Source: Pseudomonadota bacterium
GTDB lineage: Bacteria; Pseudomonadota; Gammaproteobacteria; Steroidobacterales; JBCBZW01
Assembly: GCA_039815145.1 (NCBI GenBank)
Contig: JBCBZW010000011.1
Location: 1 to 64,000, forward strand
DNA length: 64,000 nucleotides
Direction: 5' to 3'
Shown here: one piece after another, positions 8,750 through 19,534 of the stretch
Numbering within the stretch: position 1 is the stretch's first letter
Layout of the letters: each line of letters opens with the position of its first letter
Made by a program: the position numbers and the translations under genes
The notes under the pieces: generated by a model
What the model was told of the DNA's origin: nothing
Databases searched by the model: none
Seen by the model: the letters and a program-made list of their open reading frames with translations, nothing else

Positions 8750-11206
8750 TCAGTCCTCTTCGGCGGGCTGGTCGCTGAGCTTTTCCATCAGCCGCGACAG
8801 GTCGCGGGTGACGTACTCCATCGTTTGGTAGCGCCGGTCCGGCTGCACCATCATCAAGCGCTTGACCAGCTCGGAGACGGACTCCGGCAAGTCTGGGTTC
8901 ACCTCGTCGACCGGCTTGGCCGTGCCCTGCACGTGGGCGTACATCACCGCCATCTGATCGCCTTCCGCGTAGGGCGGTCGACCGGTGAGCAGTTCGTAGA
9001 GGATGACGCCGAGGGCGTAGATGTCCACGCGCTGGTCGATCTCCTTGCCCAAGATCTGCTCCGGGGCCATGTACTTCGGTGAACCGATTACGTAGCCCGT
9101 CTTCGTGAGGTCCGTCTCCGCGTTCATCACCGACGACACGCCGAAGTCCACGATCTTCACAAGATCTGCCTGGTTGACCAGGATGTTGGCGGGCTTCAGG
9201 TCGCGGTGAACGATCTGTTCCTGGTGCGCCACTGTCATCCCTAAGGCCACATCGTGGGCGATGCGCAGGGCGCGCAGCATGGGCACGGGCTGTCGATCGG
9301 CCACCTCGGCGGTCAAGGGGTTCGATGGGAAGTACTCCATCGAAATCGCATTGAGGCCTTCGAGGGATAGGAAGTCGTAGAGCCGGATCACGTTTCGGTG
9401 AGTGATCTTGCGCGCCAGGCGCACCTCCTGTACGAAGCGGCGCATGGTTTCCTGGTCGTTGGCGATGCTCTTGTTGAGGAACTTGAGCACCAGCTTCTCG
9501 TCCACCACCGTGTCGCTCACCAGGAGCACCGTGCCGAAGGCGCCGCGGCCGATCTGTTTGATGAACTCGTAGCGCCCGTCGATCATGTCGCCGGGGTTGA
9601 GGTGGGCGATATCAAAGCGCGACGCGGCGGCCGCCGCATCCGGCAACGGCGGCGGTGTGCTGGTGGGCGAGGGCACCGTCTCACCCAACAAGGCCGCCAG
9701 TTGATCGGCGTCGGGAACTTCGGCCAGCAGGGTGCGCGAGGGATTGCCGAACTGGGCCGCGCTGTCCGTGCTCACCGTGTCCGGGAAGCGTTGATCGAGG
9801 CTGCGTACGGCATCCTTGATGGCCAGGATTACCTCCGTGTCGCTGCTGTTCTCGGCGGCGATGCGGGTGCGCAGGGTGGGTGCGAGGTCCTTGTCGGCCA
9901 GGCGCACGACGGTGTTGATGGCCTCGATCTTGACCGACTTGTCCGGCGCCTGAATCAACGGCATCAGATGGGGAACGACGCGACGATCGCCGAAGGACGC
10001 GAGGGCTCGGATCACGGCCGGAGCCGAACTCGGGGCGGTGCGCAGCATGTTCACCAGCGCCGGTACGGCCTTGCGATCGCCGATCTTGGCCAAGGCGTCG
10101 GCAGCGCGCTCGCGCACCCACCAGTCATCGTCCTGGGTGGCCTTGATCAGGTAGTCGAGGGCGCGCTTGTCCTCGGTGGTGTTCAAAATCTCGATGACCG
10201 CGCGACGGATCTCCTCGTCCGGGTCGTTGAAGAGCGAGAGCACCGCATCCACCACGCGCGGGCCGCCGATGGAGGCGAGGGCGTCCGTGGCGCGCGAGCG
10301 CACCCACCAGTCGTCGTCGCGCAGGGCGGAGAGCAGGTCCTTCACGTTCTCGGCGGTGCCGATCTCGTTGAGCACTTCCACCGCCGAGCGCCGCGCGTAC
10401 TCGTTCTCATCCTTGAGCACGGCCACCAGGTGCTGGGTGGTCTCGGGGTGGTTCAACTCGGTGATTACCTCGACGGCGGCGTTCTGCACATCCACGTCGG
10501 GATCCGTGAGCATCTGGCACAGGCGGGTGATGTTGATGCGGTTGGGCATTCGCGCCATGCCGCGGATCGCCGCGCTGCGCACGCCGCGGTCTTGATCATC
10601 GAGCTGGCGGGCCAGGGCGCTGGCCACGTCGTCCCGCGGGAAGCGGCCGACGATCTCGGTGATCGAGCGGCGCACGTCACGGTCGGAACCCGTGAGGCGG
10701 TCGAGCAGGTCGGGCACCAGGGACTCGGTGGCCAGATCGCTCAGGATGCGCAGGAGCGCTTCCTTGTCCTTGCCGTCCACCTCGTAGGCGTAGCGCAGGA
10801 GTTGGCGCACATCCAGGCGGTCTTTTTGCGCGTCCAGCACCTCGAGCAGGCGTGAGCGCGCGACCTCCTGGTCTTCCAGCAGGTCGAGGAGGTTGTTGGG
10901 ATCGTAGCTACGCCGACTGGCCATCGCCCACGCTGCGCCTTGGACCACCTTGGGGTTGTCGTGGCGCAGGGCGTCGCGGAAGTGGCGTAGGGATTTTTCG
11001 TCGAGCAGGCGGCCCAGCGGCTCGATGAGCAGCATCATCTGCTGGCGATCCGCGTCGGCCAGCGTGCCGAGCAGGCGCGGCACGGCACCTCCGCCCAGCT
11101 TGGCGATACGTTCCACCAGCGCATTGACCTGCTCCGGGGAGCCGCCGTCGAGCGAGGTGAGCTCGGCGATCAGCTTCTCCGCCTGCATGCCCGCAAGGAG
11201 TTTCAT
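8750..11206 (-). CDS. HEAT-repeat protein with C-terminal Ser/Thr protein kinase
   Basis: A two-part regulator of about 818 residues. Residues 1-480 are a long run of HEAT-like helical repeats (recurring units such as DDDWWVRSRATDALASIG and DDDWWVRERAADALAKIG), a protein-binding solenoid. A Pro-rich linker follows, then a Hanks-type kinase: glycine loop GRGAFG at 553-558, catalytic Lys575, HRDLKPAN at 667-674, DFG at 687-689 and an APE motif. No transmembrane helix is evident, so it is probably cytoplasmic. I chose the ATG at 11206 because GGGAAAG lies just upstream; an in-frame ATG at 11257 lacks this. It directly precedes two PilT motor genes, which suggests (inference) that it phosphorylates or scaffolds the pilus retraction machinery. 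Confidence 0.92.
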   Translation of the reverse strand: MKLLAGMQAEKLIAELTSLDGGSPEQVNALVERIAKLGGGAVPRLLGTLADADRQQMMLLIEPLGRLLDEKSLRHFRDALRHDNPKVVQGAAWAMASRRSYDPNNLLDLLEDQEVARSRLLEVLDAQKDRLDVRQLLRYAYEVDGKDKEALLRILSDLATESLVPDLLDRLTGSDRDVRRSITEIVGRFPRDDVASALARQLDDQDRGVRSAAIRGMARMPNRINITRLCQMLTDPDVDVQNAAVEVITELNHPETTQHLVAVLKDENEYARRSAVEVLNEIGTAENVKDLLSALRDDDWWVRSRATDALASIGGPRVVDAVLSLFNDPDEEIRRAVIEILNTTEDKRALDYLIKATQDDDWWVRERAADALAKIGDRKAVPALVNMLRTAPSSAPAVIRALASFGDRRVVPHLMPLIQAPDKSVKIEAINTVVRLADKDLAPTLRTRIAAENSSDTEVILAIKDAVRSLDQRFPDTVSTDSAAQFGNPSRTLLAEVPDADQLAALLGETVPSPTSTPPPLPDAAAAASRFDIAHLNPGDMIDGRYEFIKQIGRGAFGTVLLVSDTVVDEKLVLKFLNKSIANDQETMRRFVQEVRLARKITHRNVIRLYDFLSLEGLNAISMEYFPSNPLTAEVADRQPVPMLRALRIAHDVALGMTVAHQEQIVHRDLKPANILVNQADLVKIVDFGVSSVMNAETDLTKTGYVIGSPKYMAPEQILGKEIDQRVDIYALGVILYELLTGRPPYAEGDQMAVMYAHVQGTAKPVDEVNPDLPESVSELVKRLMMVQPDRRYQTMEYVTRDLSRLMEKLSDQPAEED

Positions 11207-11295
11207 CTTTCCCTTAGATCTCCAGATGACACGCGAGGGTGGGCTGCAGGAGGGCAATACGCACCGGCATGCGCCGCTGCCGCGGCGCAGGATAT

Positions 11296-11304
11296 TGCTA
11301 CAAT
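11296..11304 (+). promoter_or_regulatory. Possible extended -10 promoter of apbC
   Basis: TGCTACAAT reads as an extended -10 element (TGN followed by TACAAT) 66 bases before the apbC start, in the divergent region between the kinase gene and apbC. No convincing -35 is present, as is usual for extended -10 promoters. The assignment is from sequence likeness alone. Confidence 0.4.
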
Positions 11305-11370
11305 CGCCGACTTTCCCTGTCGCCGGTCGCAGCGCGAGCGCGCGTCGCCCTGTCTACACCAGAGCCTCAC

Positions 11371-12462
11371 ATGTCCGATCTTAGCAAATCCACGATCGAT
11401 AACTTTCTAGACCAGTTCGCCGACGATTTCATTGATCTGCGCCTCGATGAGGCGGGTGCCGATATCACCACGGAACTGGACGGGGGCCATCTGAAGGTGC
11501 GCCTGGAGGTCGGCTTTCCCACTGCCCGCCACCGCTACCGCCTGAGCGCCGCGCTGGAGGCTGCCCTGCGCGAGGCCTTCGGTGCCCTCGATCGGGTCAC
11601 GATCGACGTGCACAGCAGCATCCGGTCGCACGCGGTGCAGGCCAACCTGAAGCCGATCGACGGTATCGCGAACGTGATTGCGGTCGCCTCGGCCAAGGGC
11701 GGGGTCGGCAAATCCACTACCGCCGCCAACCTGGCCCTGGCCCTGGCCAGCGAGGGCGCCCGCACGGGGCTGCTCGATGCGGACATCTACGGCCCGAGTC
11801 AGCCGCGCATGCTCGGCCTGCGCGGGCGCCAGCCGACCACCCCCGACGGCAAGTTCGTCGACCCCCTGAAGGCCCACGGCATCGTCGCCATGTCCATCGG
11901 TTTTATGGTGGATGAGGCGCAGCCCATGGTCTGGCGCGGCCCGATGGTGACCCAAGCCTTGAACCAGCTGATCGCCCAGACCAACTGGGGCGAACTGGAT
12001 TACCTGATCGTCGACATGCCGCCCGGCACGGGCGACACGCAACTCACGCTCGGTCAGCGCGTGCCCCTGAGCGGCGTGGTGATCGTGACCACGCCCCAGG
12101 ACATCGCGCTGCTCGATGCGCGCAAGGGGCTCAAGATGTTCGAGAAGATCAATGTGAACGTGCTCGGCGTGGTGGAGAACATGAGCACCCACATCTGCTC
12201 GAAGTGCGGCCATGAGGAACACATCTTCGGCAACGACGGCGGGCGGCGCATGGCCGAGGAGGACGGCGTGCCATTCCTCGGCGCCCTGCCACTCGACATC
12301 CGCATTCGCGAACAGGCCGATGGCGGCGCCCCGACGGTGATCGCCGAGCCCGATGGCGAACTCGCCGAAGACTACCGCCGCATCGCCCTACGGGCGACCT
12401 CGCGCCTCGCGGCCCAAAAACGAGACTACTCGCACCGCTTCCCGAACATCGTGGTGGAATGA
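11371..12462 (+). CDS. apbC: Iron-sulfur cluster carrier protein ApbC/Mrp
   Basis: Mrp/NBP35-family P-loop ATPase that carries and delivers [4Fe-4S] clusters in the cytoplasm, 363 residues. It has an N-terminal MIP18-like domain (about 1-90), a deviant Walker [11 protein letters not shown] at 107-116, the switch motif [15 protein letters not shown], and CSKCG, the CxxC pair that bridges the cluster between two subunits. I chose the ATG at 11371 rather than the open frame from 11239, because the family N-terminus begins here and the upstream residues are Arg/Cys-rich and unlike it. metG and apbC neighbour each other in many gammaproteobacteria; here the pilus-motor operon sits between them. 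It overlaps dcd by four bases. Confidence 0.95.
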   Translation: MSDLSKSTIDNFLDQFADDFIDLRLDEAGADITTELDGGHLKVRLEVGFPTARHRYRLSAALEAALREAFGALDRVTIDVHSSIRSHAVQANLKPIDGIANVIAVASAKGGVGKSTTAANLALALASEGARTGLLDADIYGPSQPRMLGLRGRQPTTPDGKFVDPLKAHGIVAMSIGFMVDEAQPMVWRGPMVTQALNQLIAQTNWGELDYLIVDMPPGTGDTQLTLGQRVPLSGVVIVTTPQDIALLDARKGLKMFEKINVNVLGVVENMSTHICSKCGHEEHIFGNDGGRRMAEEDGVPFLGALPLDIRIREQADGGAPTVIAEPDGELAEDYRRIALRATSRLAAQKRDYSHRFPNIVVE

Positions 12463-13028
12463 TGAGCATCAAATCTGATCGCTGGATTCGCCAGCAAGCC
12501 GAACAACACGGACTGATCGAACCCTACGAGGCGGGTCAGGTGCGCACGGTGGACGACCGCCGGGTGATCTCCTACGGCACCTCGTCCTACGGCTATGACG
12601 TGCGCTGTGCGCGCGAGTTCAAGGTGTTCACCAACATCAACTCCGCCGTGGTCGACCCCAAAGCCTTCGATGAGAGCAGTTTCGTCGATATCACCGCAGA
12701 CGAGTGCATCATCCCGCCGAACTCCTTCGCCCTGGCACGCACGGTGGAGTACTTCCGCATCCCGCGCGACGTACTAGTGATTTGCTTGGGTAAATCGACT
12801 TACGCGCGCTGCGGCATCATCGTCAACGTGACGCCGTTGGAGCCCGAGTGGGAAGGCCACGTGACCCTGGAGTTCTCCAACACCACGCCCTTGCCTGCGC
12901 GCATCTACGCCAACGAAGGCGTGGCGCAGGTGTTGTTCCTGCAGTCGGATGAGGCGTGCGAGGTGAGCTACGCCGATCGCGCCGGTAAGTATCAGGGCCA
13001 GCGCGGGGTGACCCTGCCCAAGGCCTAG
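12459..13028 (+). CDS. dcd: dCTP deaminase
   Basis: Deaminates dCTP to dUTP, feeding dTMP synthesis; 189 residues, the usual length of the trimeric bacterial enzyme. The family motif [20 protein letters not shown], with the catalytic Glu in the following [14 protein letters not shown] stretch, is present, as is the C-terminal nucleotide-closing segment GKYQGQRG. The gene starts at an ATG overlapping the apbC stop (ATGATGA, so the second ATG is also possible). It faces the 3' end of purM with only 13 bases between the two stops. I see no obvious terminator in that gap. Confidence 0.97.
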   Translation: MMSIKSDRWIRQQAEQHGLIEPYEAGQVRTVDDRRVISYGTSSYGYDVRCAREFKVFTNINSAVVDPKAFDESSFVDITADECIIPPNSFALARTVEYFRIPRDVLVICLGKSTYARCGIIVNVTPLEPEWEGHVTLEFSNTTPLPARIYANEGVAQVLFLQSDEACEVSYADRAGKYQGQRGVTLPKA

Positions 13029-13041
13029 GAACTGCGGGCTG

Positions 13042-14085
13042 CTAGTCGACGATCACCGCGCCGGATCCGGCGCGGATCGAGCCCACCTCGAAGGCATCCT
13101 GACCGCCGTGCTGGGCAAGGATCCTCAGCACCTCGTCACGGCGCTCGGCCGGGACGGCCAGGACCATGCCGAGGCCGCAGTTGAAGGTGCGCAGCATCTC
13201 CTCGTGGGCGACGCCTCCCGCCTGCTGCAACCACTGGAAGACCGGCGGGAATGTCCAGCTGTCGGCGCGCAGGTGCGCGTCCAGCGAATCGCTCAGGATG
13301 CGCACCACGTTGCCCGGGATGCCGCCGCCAGTGATGTGGGCGGCCGCGTGCAGGGCGCCCGCCTCGTGCACGGCGAGCAACGCCTTGACGTAGATGCGCG
13401 TGGGCGCGAGCAGGTGCTCGGCGAGTGGGCGCTCGTCGTCGCTGTCCGCGAGCGACGCCTGCAGATCGGCACCGCTGTGCTCGAGGATGCGCCGGATCAG
13501 CGAATAGCCATTCGAATGCGGGCCGCTCGAGGGCAGGGCGATCAGGGCGTCGCCGTCGGCCACCTGGCTGGCATCGATCAGCTTGGCGCGTTCCACGGCA
13601 CCGACGCAGAAGCCCGCCAGGTCGTAGTCGTCCTCGGCGTACATGCCAGGCATTTCCGCCGTCTCACCGCCGATCAGGGCGGCCCCGGCCAGGCGGCAGC
13701 CCTCGGCGATGCCCGCCACCACGTCGGCGGCCACGTCGACGTCGAGCTTGCCGGTGGCGTAGTAGTCGAGGAAGAACAGGGGTTCGGCGCCCTGCACGAT
13801 CACATCGTTCACGCACATGGCCACGAGGTCGATGCCGATCGTGTCGTGACGCCCGAGGTCGATGGCCAGGCGCAGTTTGGTGCCCACGCCGTCCGTGCCG
13901 GCCACGAGCACCGGCTCATGGTAGCGGCCCGGCGGCAAAGCGAAGAGCCCGCCGAATCCGCCGAGGCCGCCGATCACCTCCGGCCGCTGCGTGCGTCGCA
14001 CGGCAGGCTTGATGCGGTCGACGAGGCGGTCTCCCGCGTCGATGTCCACGCCGGCATCGCGGTAGGTGAGGGATCGGTCGGTCAT
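13042..14085 (-). CDS. purM: Phosphoribosylformylglycinamidine cyclo-ligase (AIR synthetase)
   Basis: Fifth step of purine synthesis, converting FGAM plus ATP to AIR; 347 residues, the typical length. The ATP-binding motif GTDGVGTKL lies about residues 65-73. [20 protein letters not shown], the [11 protein letters not shown] loop and the [11 protein letters not shown] motif are all intact. The start at 14085 has an AAAGGAG ribosome site; the longer open frame upstream is Arg-rich noise. purN is not adjacent in this window, whereas in Pseudomonas purM and purN are side by side. The gene is divergent from the DUF2066 gene. Confidence 0.97.
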   Translation of the reverse strand: MTDRSLTYRDAGVDIDAGDRLVDRIKPAVRRTQRPEVIGGLGGFGGLFALPPGRYHEPVLVAGTDGVGTKLRLAIDLGRHDTIGIDLVAMCVNDVIVQGAEPLFFLDYYATGKLDVDVAADVVAGIAEGCRLAGAALIGGETAEMPGMYAEDDYDLAGFCVGAVERAKLIDASQVADGDALIALPSSGPHSNGYSLIRRILEHSGADLQASLADSDDERPLAEHLLAPTRIYVKALLAVHEAGALHAAAHITGGGIPGNVVRILSDSLDAHLRADSWTFPPVFQWLQQAGGVAHEEMLRTFNCGLGMVLAVPAERRDEVLRILAQHGGQDAFEVGSIRAGSGAVIVD

Positions 14086-14177
14086 CGGGTCGAGTCTCCT
14101 TTGGGCGGCCTGTCGTGGCCGCTGCGCGGGCGATTGTCGCACGGTGCGTGGGCGACGGCAGCGCGCGGGCGTCGCTG

Positions 14178-14186
14178 TGGTATGTT
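14178..14186 (+). promoter_or_regulatory. Possible extended -10 promoter of the DUF2066-hda unit
   Basis: TGGTATGTT gives a TGN plus a -10-like hexamer 83 bases before the start codon at 14269, in the divergent gap upstream of purM. No suitable -35 is seen at the usual spacing. This is a likeness call only. Confidence 0.35.
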
Positions 14187-14268
14187 CTCGACCGCGCAGC
14201 GCTCCCGCTGGGGTCGGGCCGCGCATCCGCTTCGCGGTACTCAGCCACCTACGCGGAAGGCATTGATC

Positions 14269-15528
14269 ATGGGTGAGACAATCAGGGCGACAGATCGCCG
14301 CGGCATCGTTGGCCGTGGGAGCGACCGACGGTCGCTTGCGGGTCGGCGCGGTTGGATGGCGGCATTGATGTTGGCCGTGCCGCTCCTGGGGTCCGCCTCG
14401 ACCGTCGATGATCTGTACGGTGCGTCCGTCGATCTGATCCCGGGCGAGCGGGCGGCCTCGGAAGCGACGGCGCAGCGGGCGCTCGCGGCGGTGCTGGTGA
14501 AGGTCACCGGGCTCGGTGATGTCACTGGGTCCACCCTCGTCGCGCCGGTGTTGGCGCAGGCGGAGCAACTGGTGCAGCAGCAGGGATTCAGCGCCCGGCG
14601 AACCCTGCGCTACGTATTCGACGAGGGCGCCACGCGCGAAGCCGTGTTGGCGGCTGGCCTGCCGTATTGGGATGACGACCGGCCGCGGGTCCTGGCCCTA
14701 CTGCAGTTGCCCCCCGATGCGTTGGCGGGGCCCAAGCAAGCGCCAGCGCCGGGCGATTCCGTGCCCGGCGCCGGGGTCGCGTGGCGGTCACGGTATCTGA
14801 CCAGCGAGGACGAGGGTGAGGTGGTCACCGCGCTGCTCCGCGCCGCTGATCGGCGCGGTCTGCCGCTCCTGCTGCCCACGCCCGAGGCGCTCATCGATAC
14901 CCCCCTCGATGCGGCCCCCGCACACGATGCGCCGCGCTTCGACCGGCCGGGCGCCACCGCGTTGCTACCGACCACCGTCGATGCTGCCCACCCCGCCTTG
15001 GTGCTGGCGCGTGCCCAGGGCGCGGACGTGGTGCTGATGGGTGAGGGGGATCGCACGGCCAATGGCATCTGGCAGGTGCGCTGGCAACTGTTCGCCGATG
15101 CCCAGACCCAGCCGTGGATCGGTGGTCTGGAAACGGGCCCCGAGTTCCTAGCAGATTTGCTAGCGTCTCGCTACGCGGCCTACGCCGGTGTCGGCGTGCG
15201 CCAGGTGGGCCTGGAACTCAGCGGCATCGACAGCGCTCCCGCCTACGAGCGCACGCTCGCCTACCTTCGCCGCCTCGATCTCGTGCAGCGGGTGGATCTG
15301 CGTCAGGCCCGCGCCGGACGTGTACTGCTCTCGCTAACCACCCGCTACGAGCCCGCCAAGCTCGCTCGCTTGTTGCAGCTATCGGATTTCCTCGTTCCCA
15401 CGGAAGATGGGCGCGGGATGCTTCCCGACACCTTGCGCTTCGATTTCCAAAGCGCGCCCGCCGCGCCAGCGCCCGGGCTCTCCCTGCCGGCGGGGGGGCT
15501 GACCGGTGACGGGGCGGACTCGCGCTGA
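14269..15528 (+). CDS. DUF2066 domain-containing secreted protein
   Basis: A 419-residue protein with a signal-peptide-like segment ([15 protein letters not shown], residues 30-44) after a long basic N-terminus, so probably exported to the periplasm. The body matches the DUF2066 family seen between purM and hda in Pseudomonas: an early [11 protein letters not shown] stretch, [10 protein letters not shown], and later [19 protein letters not shown]. Function is unknown. The start is supported by GGAAGG eight bases upstream. It runs directly into hda (stop TGA, then ATG with no gap), implying co-translation, yet an exported protein beside a replication regulator gives no obvious shared job. Confidence 0.8.
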   Translation: MGETIRATDRRGIVGRGSDRRSLAGRRGWMAALMLAVPLLGSASTVDDLYGASVDLIPGERAASEATAQRALAAVLVKVTGLGDVTGSTLVAPVLAQAEQLVQQQGFSARRTLRYVFDEGATREAVLAAGLPYWDDDRPRVLALLQLPPDALAGPKQAPAPGDSVPGAGVAWRSRYLTSEDEGEVVTALLRAADRRGLPLLLPTPEALIDTPLDAAPAHDAPRFDRPGATALLPTTVDAAHPALVLARAQGADVVLMGEGDRTANGIWQVRWQLFADAQTQPWIGGLETGPEFLADLLASRYAAYAGVGVRQVGLELSGIDSAPAYERTLAYLRRLDLVQRVDLRQARAGRVLLSLTTRYEPAKLARLLQLSDFLVPTEDGRGMLPDTLRFDFQSAPAAPAPGLSLPAGGLTGDGADSR

Positions 15529-16266
15529 ATGCGTCAGCTACCCCTCGGCGTACGCCTCGCTGACCACGCCACCTTCGACACCTTCCACGTAGGGCCCAAC
15601 GCACAGGTGCTGGATCGCCTGGTGGCCTTCGTCGATGGCGACTTCGAGCGCACGAGTAGCACCAGCCTCGTGCTCGCCGGCCCACCGGCCAGCGGCAAGA
15701 CCCACCTGTTGCAGGCGGCCTGTGCGCGCTTCAGTGCCGGCGAGGAGGGCGCTACCACCGTCGGCACCCGTCCCTGCGGTTACCTCTCCTTGGGTGAGCT
15801 CCCGCGCGAGCGGCTCGCGAGTGCGCTCGAGGGATGGGGACGCCTGGCCCTGGTGGCGCTCGATCGTGCGGACAGCATCTTCGGCGACCACGACGCTGAA
15901 GTGGCCCTGATGCGCTTGTACAACGACCTGCAGGCAAAGGGCGGGCGCCTGGTGCTGGCCGTTCGCCAACCCTTGGCGGCGCAGTCCCCGCAGCTGCCGG
16001 ACCTGGCGTCGCGTCTGCGCGCCGGGCTGCACGCGAGCTTGAGTCCCCTGGATGACGATGCGGCAGGTGCCGCCCTGCGCCTGCGGGCGGCGGCCCGCGG
16101 GCTCGAACTGCCCGATGAGACCATCACCTGGTTACTGCGCCGTGCGCGCCGGGACATGCACTCCCTGTGCGCCCTCTTGGACGGCCTGGATGAGGCCTCC
16201 CTGGTCGCCCAGCGGCGCCTGACCGTGCCCTTCGTCCGTGACATGCTGCGCGTGGACGACAATTGA
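15529..16266 (+). CDS. hda: DnaA regulatory inactivator Hda
   Basis: DnaA-homologous AAA+ protein of 245 residues. In the family it works with the loaded beta clamp to stimulate ATP hydrolysis by DnaA and so prevents over-initiation of replication. The short N-terminus QLPLGVRL resembles the clamp-binding QLxLxxxL box. Walker A appears as GPPASGKTHLL, the Walker B region as LVALDRADSIFGD, and a sensor-2-like helical domain follows. It lacks the DnaA DNA-binding domain IV, which separates it from DnaA. It is translated immediately after the DUF2066 gene. Confidence 0.93.
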   Translation: MRQLPLGVRLADHATFDTFHVGPNAQVLDRLVAFVDGDFERTSSTSLVLAGPPASGKTHLLQAACARFSAGEEGATTVGTRPCGYLSLGELPRERLASALEGWGRLALVALDRADSIFGDHDAEVALMRLYNDLQAKGGRLVLAVRQPLAAQSPQLPDLASRLRAGLHASLSPLDDDAAGAALRLRAAARGLELPDETITWLLRRARRDMHSLCALLDGLDEASLVAQRRLTVPFVRDMLRVDDN

Positions 16267-16285
16267 AGTCTCACTTCGACCCTGC

Positions 16286-16315
16286 TTGACGGGTCCTTCG
16301 AGCCGCTGCTACCGT
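16286..16315 (+). promoter_or_regulatory. Sigma-70-like promoter of the small lipoprotein gene
   Basis: TTGACG (-35, 16286-16291) is followed after 18 bases by TACCGT (16310-16315), preceded by TGC, an extended -10. It lies just after the hda stop and before the lipoprotein start at 16351, so that gene and acylphosphatase probably have their own transcript. Confidence 0.5.
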
Positions 16316-16350
16316 CGAATGGTCGGTAGACGTACGCGAAGACAAGAAAT

Positions 16351-16653
16351 ATGAGACGGATCACCTTGGTGGCATTGCTCGGGGCCGTAGCAGCGTTGGC
16401 TGCAGGGTGCGCCTCGACTCCGCCGGTGCAGGAACTCAGCGACGCGCGTCAGGCGATCATGGCAGCTGAAGATGCCGGGGCTGATCGCTACGCAACGGCT
16501 CGCCTCAACGCCGCCCAGATGCTGCTCTCGAGCGCCGAAGAGAAGCTCCAGGAGCAGGACTACCGCGGTGCGCGCACAGATGCGGTAAGCGCCCATTCGC
16601 GCGCCGTCGAAGCACGCGTCATCGCCAGGGCCAGCCTCCCCGAGAACCGCTGA
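16351..16653 (+). CDS. Small DUF4398-like lipoprotein
   Basis: A 100-residue protein with a lipoprotein signal: basic start, hydrophobic core and lipobox LAAG with the lipidated Cys at position 20. The mature part is predicted to be almost wholly helical and charged (SDARQAIMAAEDAGADRY, then LLSSAEEKLQEQDY), resembling the DUF4398 family that often sits beside OmpA-like proteins. There is no OmpA domain here. Its role is unknown; a short coiled-coil periplasmic lipoprotein is what can be seen. A good promoter precedes it, and acylphosphatase follows 15 bases after its stop. Confidence 0.75.
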   Translation: MRRITLVALLGAVAALAAGCASTPPVQELSDARQAIMAAEDAGADRYATARLNAAQMLLSSAEEKLQEQDYRGARTDAVSAHSRAVEARVIARASLPENR

Positions 16654-16668
16654 ACCCTCCACCCGCAC

Positions 16669-16971
16669 ATGGCCCCTGAAGGATCGCCATCACCCCTAGC
16701 GGCGCGACGCTGCTGGGTGAGCGGTCGCGTGCAGGGCGTCGCCTTCAGGGCCAACACCGCTCGCCAAGCGCAGGCCTTAGGCATCCGTGGCTACGCGCGC
16801 AATCTGCCCGATGGACGTGTGGAGGTGCTCGCCTGCGGTGCCGACGAGGCACTCGAGGCGCTGATCGCGTGGCTCCACCAAGGCCCCTTGTTCGCCCGCG
16901 TAGATGCCGTGCAGGTGGCGCAGGTGGACCCGGGCGTTGAACAGATTCCCGCCGATTTCACTACCGGCTGA
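16669..16971 (+). CDS. acyP: Acylphosphatase
   Basis: Small cytoplasmic enzyme of 100 residues that hydrolyses carboxyl-phosphate bonds in acylphosphates. The catalytic motifs are clear: [16 protein letters not shown] contains the phosphate-loop arginine, and [13 protein letters not shown] contains the catalytic asparagine. The fold would be the usual ferredoxin-like ACP domain. Its stop abuts the stop of the oppositely oriented transglycosylase gene, with no base between. No ribosome site is obvious, so translation may depend on the upstream lipoprotein gene. Confidence 0.93.
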   Translation: MAPEGSPSPLAARRCWVSGRVQGVAFRANTARQAQALGIRGYARNLPDGRVEVLACGADEALEALIAWLHQGPLFARVDAVQVAQVDPGVEQIPADFTTG

Positions 16972-17619
16972 CTAGAGTCGATACCAGCGAGAACGCAGGC
17001 GATCGAGCACCTTGTAGGGGTAGGTGCGACGGCCGAGGCTGCCGTTGTAGCGCGCCAGGGCGCGGATCAGGTCGCCCTTCTCCAGGTCGTAGTAGTAGCG
17101 CAGGATGGTGCAGCCGTAGCGCAGGTTCACCGGTACCTTGAAGAGGTTGTCGTCGGGGCGACCGATCTCATCCAACCAGAAGGGCATGATCTGCATGAGC
17201 CCGCGCGCGCCGGCGCTCGAGATGGCGTAGCGGTCGAAGTTGCTCTCGACATCGATCACGGCCAGTACCAACTCGGGCGCGAGGTCCACCCGCGCCGCCT
17301 CCGCATGCACCAACTTGAGCAGCTCGAGGCGCTCCTTCGTGTCGGGCAATTTGCGCGAGAGCCGCGTGGACATGTCCACCAGCCAGACCTCGGCATCGAA
17401 GCGGTCGCGAAAGCTGTCCGCTTCGTTGACCGCCTCCACCAGCAGGCGGCGCAGGGCCGGGTCAGGAGCGGGCGTGGTCTCGCCAGCTTGGGCCAGGGCA
17501 GGTGGTGTCGCGATGAGCATCGCCCATCCGAGCGCCGCGGCCGCCGCCCAGCGCGCGCGTCGCTTGCGCCCGCGACGCGGGACCGCCTGCTCGTCCCTGT
17601 GCGCGCATGGGGTGTCCAA
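16972..17619 (-). CDS. Lytic transglycosylase (SLT domain)
   Basis: Periplasmic murein-cleaving enzyme of about 215 residues. A very basic N-terminus (RRGRKRRAR) leads into a signal peptide core ending at PPALAQ. The C-terminal SLT domain has the catalytic glutamate in VIDVESNFDRYAISSAGA, followed by GLMQIMPF and the ARYNGS motif, all standard for family 1 transglycosylases. The start appears to be TTG with no strong ribosome site; no ATG exists early enough to include the signal peptide. It follows proS by 13 bases on the same strand, an arrangement seen in other gammaproteobacteria. Confidence 0.9.
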   Translation of the reverse strand: MDTPCAHRDEQAVPRRGRKRRARWAAAAALGWAMLIATPPALAQAGETTPAPDPALRRLLVEAVNEADSFRDRFDAEVWLVDMSTRLSRKLPDTKERLELLKLVHAEAARVDLAPELVLAVIDVESNFDRYAISSAGARGLMQIMPFWLDEIGRPDDNLFKVPVNLRYGCTILRYYYDLEKGDLIRALARYNGSLGRRTYPYKVLDRLRSRWYRL

Positions 17620-17632
17620 GCGTACGATCGTC

Positions 17633-19351
<1,719 letters not shown>

Positions 19352-19434
19352 GATTCTTAAGGTCCTTCGGGTTGGCCACGCGGGGCGTGGGAGCTGGCGG
19401 GCGCCGACGGTAGGCGCGAAACAGGTGGGGATTC

Positions 19435-19449
19435 TACCCGCTTCGGGTA
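19435..19449. repeat. Perfect 15-base palindrome between proS and udg
   Basis: TACCCG-CTT-CGGGTA is a perfect inverted repeat with a three-base loop in the divergent region between proS and the uracil-DNA glycosylase gene. It could be an operator or a short RNA hairpin in the proS leader. Nothing else supports either use. Confidence 0.6.
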
Positions 19450-19534
19450 ATCCAGCGGCGCCGGGGATGGCGAGACCGGCGGCGGGGGCGGTACCCTGAT
19501 CACCGTCCGTGGTACGGCTTGAGGAGAATTGTCG

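Noticed and set aside
9398-10855. 485-codon plus-strand frame opposite the HEAT repeats
   Set aside because: Its apparent internal repetition only mirrors the HEAT repeats on the other strand; no independent start signal.
13108-14268. Upstream part of the open frame leading into the DUF2066 gene
   Set aside because: It is antisense to purM. The real gene starts at 14269, with a ribosome site and signal peptide.
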